NCBI GenBank assembly: GCA_022340305.1
Contig: JAJDOF010000099.1
Span: forward strand, 53,936 to 117,935
DNA from: Gammaproteobacteria bacterium
Lineage (GTDB): Bacteria > Pseudomonadota > Gammaproteobacteria > GCA-001735895
Direction of reading: 5' to 3'
Length of the DNA: 64,000 nucleotides
In this document: piece by piece, positions 59,011-64,000 of the stretch
Position numbering within the stretch: position 1 is the stretch's first letter
Layout: the number at the start of each line of letters is the position of its first letter
Program-made: the position numbers and the translations under genes
Notes under the pieces: generated by a model
The model's database searches: none
Told to the model about the DNA's origin: nothing
The model's input: only the letters and a program-made list of their open reading frames with translations

Positions 59011-59034
59011 CCATTTTAGTCAGGATTGTATACT
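59003..59034 (+). promoter_or_regulatory. iscR promoter with IscR type-1-like box
   Basis: ATAGTTGACCATTTTAGTCAGGATT (59003-59027) matches 22/25 positions of the type-1 box consensus as I remember it (ATASYYGACTRWWWYAGTCRRSTAT); -35 TTGACC, 16-bp spacer, -10 TATACT. Confidence 0.65.
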
Positions 59035-59063
59035 GACCTGGTTTTACGCAACCTGTCTATTCC

Positions 59064-59522
59064 ATGCGATTGTCCACTAAAAGCCGATACGCGGTCACTT
59101 CACTGCTCGATCTTGTCATGCACTCGGATCAGGGCCCGGTTTCGCTTGCCGATATTTCGGTTCGGCAAGGAATCTCGTTGTCTTATCTGGAGCAACTGTT
59201 TGCCAAGATGCGCCGTAACAAGCTGGTGGTGAGCACGCGTGGACCCGGTGGCGGCTATAGCCTGGGCAGTTCACCCGATCAGGTCTGTATCGCCGACGTG
59301 ATCAACGCGGTGGATGAGGTCATGCAGATAGCAGACAAGGATGTTAACAATGGCCCGGTCGACTATGAGCCCTGCCTCACCGAGCAGTTATGGGAAGAGC
59401 TGAGTGCCGAGATCGAACTTTATCTGACCACCATCTCGCTTGCCGACATGATGCAGAACGACGAAGTCCGGGAACTTTCCCGGGTTCATGATTTACGCCA
59501 GAATCACTCCGGTTTACAGTAG
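59064..59522 (+). CDS. iscR: Rrf2 family regulator IscR, lacking canonical Fe-S ligands
   Basis: MRLSTKSRYAVTSLLDLVMHSDQGPVSLADISVRQGISLSYLEQLFAKMRRNKLVVSTRGPGGGYSLG; ligand loop VDEVMQIADKDVNNGPVDYEPCLTEQLW. Confidence 0.92.
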   Translation: MRLSTKSRYAVTSLLDLVMHSDQGPVSLADISVRQGISLSYLEQLFAKMRRNKLVVSTRGPGGGYSLGSSPDQVCIADVINAVDEVMQIADKDVNNGPVDYEPCLTEQLWEELSAEIELYLTTISLADMMQNDEVRELSRVHDLRQNHSGLQ

Positions 59523-59526
59523 CAAA

Positions 59527-60675
59527 ATGCCGGTATATCTCGATCACAATGCAACCTCGCCGATGCACCCGGAAGTGGTGGAAGCGATGATGCCGTTTCT
59601 GCAGCATCCTCCCGCTAATCCTTCGAGCCTGCACAGTAACGGCCGGATGGCGCGTTCCGCGGTGGAAACGGCGCGAGACCAGGTGGCAGGTTTGTTGCAT
59701 TGTCCCGCTGCCGACGTGGTGTTTACCTCCGGCGGTACCGAGGCCAACAACCTGTTGCTGAAAGGCTACGTGGATCGCCACGATCCCAGGCCCGTGGTTA
59801 GCAGCGAGATCGAGCATCCCAGTGTTTTGCAGCCGCTGCAGCAATTGCAGGCCGAAGGTTTCGACGTAAGGCTGCTGAAATCTGACCCCAGCGGACAGAT
59901 CGATCTGCCCGCTGCGAAAGCATTGCTGGCCGTAGCGAACCCCCAGCTGCTGTCGATCATTTACGCGAATAATGAGACCGGGGTCATTCAACCCGTGGAA
60001 GCAATCGCCACTATGGTCGATCGCGATGCCTGCCTGCTGCACAGCGATGCTACGCAGGCCGTCGGCAAGCTTGATATTGATTTGTCGCAACTGGATCTTG
60101 ACGCTATCAGTTTTTCGGCCCACAAGTTGCGCGGGCCCCAGGGAGTTGGCGCCCTGGTGGTCAAGCGCAAGCCCCGCAACCTGCTGATCAGTGGTGGAGA
60201 CCAGGAAAACCGGCGGCGCGGCGGTACCGAAAATGTTGTCGGTATTGTCGGCCTGGGCAAGGCGGCCGAACTCGCCGGCCTTGAAATGGATCAACGCCGG
60301 CACTATCTCGCTCAATTACGGGACGTATTTGAAGCAAGGCTCGCGAGCATACCGGGTAGCGTTGTTTTTGGACAGCAGTCGCCGCGACTACCCAACACGA
60401 CATACTTCGCGCTGCCTTACTATCACGGCGAAACGCTGTTGATGGAACTGGATCGTGCAGGTTTCGCGCTTTCCAGCGGCTCGGCCTGCCACAGCATGGT
60501 CACCGAACCGAGTCATGTGTTAACAGCGATGGCAATCGACGACAGTCTTGCCCTGAATGCGATCCGGGTGAGTTTTGGTATGAGTAACAGTTTGCAGGAT
60601 GTTGAAGCACTGTTCACAAAACTTCAGGATCTGGTAAACAAGCTGCCTGCGGTTATGCGTCAGGCGGCGGGATAA
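59527..60675 (+). CDS. Cysteine desulfurase, NifS-like
   Basis: [88 protein letters not shown]. Confidence 0.92.
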   Translation: MPVYLDHNATSPMHPEVVEAMMPFLQHPPANPSSLHSNGRMARSAVETARDQVAGLLHCPAADVVFTSGGTEANNLLLKGYVDRHDPRPVVSSEIEHPSVLQPLQQLQAEGFDVRLLKSDPSGQIDLPAAKALLAVANPQLLSIIYANNETGVIQPVEAIATMVDRDACLLHSDATQAVGKLDIDLSQLDLDAISFSAHKLRGPQGVGALVVKRKPRNLLISGGDQENRRRGGTENVVGIVGLGKAAELAGLEMDQRRHYLAQLRDVFEARLASIPGSVVFGQQSPRLPNTTYFALPYYHGETLLMELDRAGFALSSGSACHSMVTEPSHVLTAMAIDDSLALNAIRVSFGMSNSLQDVEALFTKLQDLVNKLPAVMRQAAG

Positions 60676-60686
60676 TAGAGGCAGTC

Positions 60687-61010
60687 ATGGGAATTCAACT
60701 TAGCGATACAGCCGCAACACGCGTGCAGCATTTTCTCGACAACCGCGGCAAGGGCATCGGCCTGCGGCTGGGCGTAAAAACGACGGGTTGTTCGGGTCTT
60801 GCCTACGTCATTGAATTTGTCGACGAGTTGCGCGAAGACGATGAAGTTTTCGAGACCAAGGGCGTCAAGGTAGTGGTGGACAGGAAAAGCCTGGTGTTCC
60901 TCGATGGTACCGAGGTCGATTTTGCCAAGGCCGGGCTCAACGAGGGATTTCAATTCAAAAATCCTAACGCCAAGGATGCCTGTGGTTGCGGCGAGAGCTT
61001 CACTGTCTGA
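60687..61010 (+). CDS. iscA: Iron-sulfur cluster assembly protein IscA
   Basis: [46 protein letters not shown] ... [16 protein letters not shown]. Confidence 0.95.
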   Translation: MGIQLSDTAATRVQHFLDNRGKGIGLRLGVKTTGCSGLAYVIEFVDELREDDEVFETKGVKVVVDRKSLVFLDGTEVDFAKAGLNEGFQFKNPNAKDACGCGESFTV

Positions 61011-61025
61011 AGTATTCAACCTTAG

Positions 61026-61565
61026 ATGCAGTCCCCCGATCTCAATCAAAACTACTTTGAATTGTTTGGCTTGCCGGCAGCCTTCGCGCTCGATCGCGCC
61101 CGGTTGCTGGCGGCACAGCAACGTCTGCAATCGAGCTATCATCCCGATCGTCACGTGAATGATAACGATCGGGACAGACGGTTGTCGGTGCAGGTTGCAT
61201 CCTGGATCAATCAGGCCTACGAGACCCTGCAGGACCCGGTTAAGCGTTCCCGCTATTTGCTGGAAATCAGCGGTGCCGATATCCCTGATGATTCGACCAC
61301 GACCGCAGATACCGAGTTTTTAATGGAGCAGATAGAGTTGCGCGAAGCAGTTGAGGCTTGCCGTGAGGCAACGGATGGACTGGAGCAATGTCAGCAAATT
61401 GAAAATCGGCTGACCCAGCGCGCTGGCGAGCTCGCCGACGAATTTGTCGACCGCTTCGAGGCCGATGACCTCGCTGGCGCCGTTGTACTGAGCCGCAAAA
61501 TGCAATTCATTCAGCGCATACAACAGCAGCTGGATGAGCTTCAGTTCGAGCTCGAGGGACTGTAG
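61026..61565 (+). CDS. hscB: Fe-S cluster co-chaperone HscB
   Basis: NYFELFGLPAAFALDRARLLAAQQRLQSSYHPDRHVN; J-domain HPD; HscB C-terminal domain. Confidence 0.95.
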   Translation: MQSPDLNQNYFELFGLPAAFALDRARLLAAQQRLQSSYHPDRHVNDNDRDRRLSVQVASWINQAYETLQDPVKRSRYLLEISGADIPDDSTTTADTEFLMEQIELREAVEACREATDGLEQCQQIENRLTQRAGELADEFVDRFEADDLAGAVVLSRKMQFIQRIQQQLDELQFELEGL

Positions 61566-63437
61566 ATGGCATTGTTGCAGATATCCGAACCGGGCCAGTC
61601 GACTGCCCCGCACCAACACCGCTTTGCGGTCGGTATCGACCTGGGTACCACTAATTCCCTGGCGGCGACTGTGCGCAGTGGCGAAGCCGTTTGCCTCGCG
61701 GACGAGCAGGGCCGCAAATTATTGCCCTCGGTGGTTCATTTCGCTGCAGGCGATAAATTGCTGGGTTATGAAGCCCTCGCCATGCAGGCCAACGACCCGC
61801 TGAATACGATTGCATCGATTAAACGTTTGATGGGGCGCGCCAGTGAAGATGTTTCGCGACTCGGCAATACCTTGCCCTATGAAACTGTTATCCCGGCCGG
61901 GAGCAAGGTCCCGCGTATCCGTACCCGCAGCGGTGATTTCAGTGCCGTGGAAATTTCGGCCGAAATTCTAAGGGTACTCGCGCAGCGGGCGGCACAAAGC
62001 GTCGGTGACGAGCTGGACGGCGTAGTCATCACGGTCCCGGCTTATTTCGATGACGCGCAACGCCAGGCGACGCGCGATGCCGCGACACTCGCCGGGCTGA
62101 AGCTCTATCGCTTGCTCAATGAACCGACCGCAGCCGCCGTCGCCTACGGGCTGGATCAAAACAACGATGGCACGGTCGCAGTTTATGATCTCGGCGGTGG
62201 CACCTTCGATATCTCGGTATTGCGACTCAACAAGGGCGTTTTCGAGGTTCTGGCAACGGGTGGAGATTCATCGCTCGGTGGTGACGATATGGATCATGCC
62301 ATCGGTGAATGGATAATATCCGCAGCCGGCTTTGTCGAAATCGATGCGCGTCTTGCACGCCGAATCTTAATCGCGGCACGCAAGGCCAAGGAATCCCTGA
62401 CCGAGGCCGAATCCGCAGAGATTTCAATCGCTGACCGGCAACATAATTGGTCAGGAACACTAATCAGGAGTAATTTCGAAGGGCTGGTCAAAGGCCTGCT
62501 GACACGAACCCTGACAGCCTGTCGTCGCACGCTGCGCGATGCCGGGCTCAAGGCGACGGATATCGATGAAGTCATCATGGTCGGTGGCTCCACCCGGGTA
62601 CCGCTGGTACAGTCGATGGTGGGCGAGCTGTTTGCTCGCAAACCGATGTGTGATCTTGACCCCGATGAGGTTGTCGCGCTCGGTGCTGCAATCCAGGCAG
62701 ATGTCCTGGCGGGGAACAAACCCGATAGCGAGATGTTGCTGCTGGATGTGCTGCCACTGTCGCTCGGCATCGAAACCATGGGCGGTCTGAGTGAAAAAAT
62801 CATTACCCGCAACACGGCCATTCCGGTGTCGCGCGCACAGGAATTCACCACCTTCAAGGATGGCCAGACGGCGATGTCGATTCACGTGGTGCAGGGTGAG
62901 CGTGAGCTGGTTTCCGATTGTCGTTCGCTGGCCCGCTTCGAGTTGCGCGGATTTCCGCCAATGACCGCCGGCGCCGCTCGCATCCGGGTGACCTACCAGG
63001 TCGATGCGGATGGCTTGATGTCGGTAACTGCAGAGGAAGCAACCAGCGGTATTGCTGCCGAAATTGTAGTCAAACCATCTTATGGCCTGACCGATGGCGA
63101 AATCGAGTCGATGCTGCGTGCTTCGATGGAACATGCCCGGGACGACATCGAGTTGCGCATGCACAAAGAGCAACAGGTCGAGGCGAGCCGGGTCATCGAG
63201 GCGATTGATGCGGCGCTGGTGAATGACGGCGAACAGCTGTTGAACCCGAAGGAACGTAAACTGATTGTCGAGCATCGCGATGCCCTGGCGACAGCGCTCG
63301 AGTCTGCCACGACCGAGGAGCTGAAACGTTTGATTCGAGCAGTGGAACAGGCGAGCGAATTTTACGTGGCGCGACGAATGAATCAAAGTGTCCGGCAGGC
63401 ACTTACCGGTAAACAAATTGACGAGGTTGATGTTTGA
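61566..63437 (+). CDS. hscA: Fe-S assembly Hsp70-class chaperone HscA
   Basis: 623 aa; [55 protein letters not shown]. Confidence 0.96.
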   Translation: MALLQISEPGQSTAPHQHRFAVGIDLGTTNSLAATVRSGEAVCLADEQGRKLLPSVVHFAAGDKLLGYEALAMQANDPLNTIASIKRLMGRASEDVSRLGNTLPYETVIPAGSKVPRIRTRSGDFSAVEISAEILRVLAQRAAQSVGDELDGVVITVPAYFDDAQRQATRDAATLAGLKLYRLLNEPTAAAVAYGLDQNNDGTVAVYDLGGGTFDISVLRLNKGVFEVLATGGDSSLGGDDMDHAIGEWIISAAGFVEIDARLARRILIAARKAKESLTEAESAEISIADRQHNWSGTLIRSNFEGLVKGLLTRTLTACRRTLRDAGLKATDIDEVIMVGGSTRVPLVQSMVGELFARKPMCDLDPDEVVALGAAIQADVLAGNKPDSEMLLLDVLPLSLGIETMGGLSEKIITRNTAIPVSRAQEFTTFKDGQTAMSIHVVQGERELVSDCRSLARFELRGFPPMTAGAARIRVTYQVDADGLMSVTAEEATSGIAAEIVVKPSYGLTDGEIESMLRASMEHARDDIELRMHKEQQVEASRVIEAIDAALVNDGEQLLNPKERKLIVEHRDALATALESATTEELKRLIRAVEQASEFYVARRMNQSVRQALTGKQIDEVDV

Positions 63438-63775
63438 TGACGAGGCTGACTATTTTGCCCCACGATGAAATCTGTCCGCAGGGAGCCGTGATCGAAGTCG
63501 AACCCGGGGTTAGTCTGTGCGATGCGATGCTCAGCAACGGTATCGAGATCGAACACGCCTGTGAGAAGTCCTGTGCCTGTACCACCTGCCACGTATATGT
63601 GCGCCAGGGACTGGATTCACTTGAAGAAGCGACTGACGACGAAGATGATTACCTCGATAAAGCCTGGGGCCTGGACATGGATTCGCGGCTCAGCTGTCAG
63701 GCTATCGTTGCCGACGAACCGCTCACCATCGAAATCCCCCGGTACACGATTAACATGGTTTCAGAAAACCACTAG
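63434..63775 (+). CDS. fdx: ISC-type [2Fe-2S] ferredoxin
   Basis: [58 protein letters not shown]. Confidence 0.95.
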   Translation: MMTRLTILPHDEICPQGAVIEVEPGVSLCDAMLSNGIEIEHACEKSCACTTCHVYVRQGLDSLEEATDDEDDYLDKAWGLDMDSRLSCQAIVADEPLTIEIPRYTINMVSENH

Positions 63776-63790
63776 CAGGAGGAACAACCT

Positions 63791-63991
63791 ATGAGCCTGA
63801 AATGGACCGATACCCTGGACATTGCCATCGAGTTGGCGGAGCGACACGATGATGTAGACCCGCAATTCGTCCGCTTCACGGATCTGCATGCCTGGGTCTG
63901 TGCACTCGACGACTTCGACGACGCCCCCGAGCACTCCAACGAAAAGATTCTGGAAGCCATTCAGATGGCCTGGATTGACGAAGCCGACTGA
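63791..63991 (+). CDS. iscX: IscX
   Basis: MSLKWTDTLDIAIELAERHDDVDPQFVRFTDLHAWVCALDDFDDAPEHSNEKILEAIQMAWIDEAD. Confidence 0.94.
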   Translation: MSLKWTDTLDIAIELAERHDDVDPQFVRFTDLHAWVCALDDFDDAPEHSNEKILEAIQMAWIDEAD

Positions 63992-64000
63992 TTGAATAAT

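Noticed and set aside
1-64000. CRISPR arrays, rRNA, tRNA, IS elements, prophage genes, toxin-antitoxin or restriction systems
   Set aside because: Looked for regular short repeats, cloverleaf/TTCGAATC-type motifs, transposase/integrase and defence-type proteins by eye; none recognised. A tool scan (tRNAscan-SE, CRISPR finder, ISfinder) would be needed to exclude them formally.

Overview
The window looks like a chromosomal segment of a (probably marine) gammaproteobacterium. It is densely coding, with no rRNA, tRNA, CRISPR array or IS element that I could recognise. Left to right: a cobS fragment, a CaiB/BaiF CoA-transferase, two tandem small TPR proteins, nudC, and an RND efflux pair. Next is a ~25 kb methylated-amine/osmolyte region: CntA-like Rieske oxygenase, ProV / ProW-ProW fusion / ProX-like transporter, sulfatase, two paralogous oligopeptide-type ABC operons, a non-pyrrolysine MttB-family methyltransferase coupled to a TMADH-like flavoprotein, and paralogous MFS carriers. 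Then come MATE and MFS carriers, a head-to-head phosphoribosyltransferase pair, and a run of small-molecule enzymes. A C2/C3 block follows (prpE, LysR, aceA, rraA-like, aceK, acs), then a divergent lexA, suhB/trmJ, a Spy/Cpx-like two-component module, and an isc locus running to the end of the window. The most interesting observations are: (1) the isc locus has no iscU, a NifS-like desulfurase in the iscS position, and an IscR lacking three of the four canonical [2Fe-2S] ligands while an IscR type-1-like box is retained upstream; (2) a small ORF beside acs looks like the N-terminus of an SSF-type sensor kinase fused in frame to the C-terminal Fis helix of a sigma54 response regulator, i.e. a deletion scar; (3) an ordered four-half-site palindrome sits upstream of the divergent lexA; (4) two ATTGTYGACAAT palindromes 63 bp apart sit upstream of prpE. 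All family calls come from reading the translations. No database search was run.
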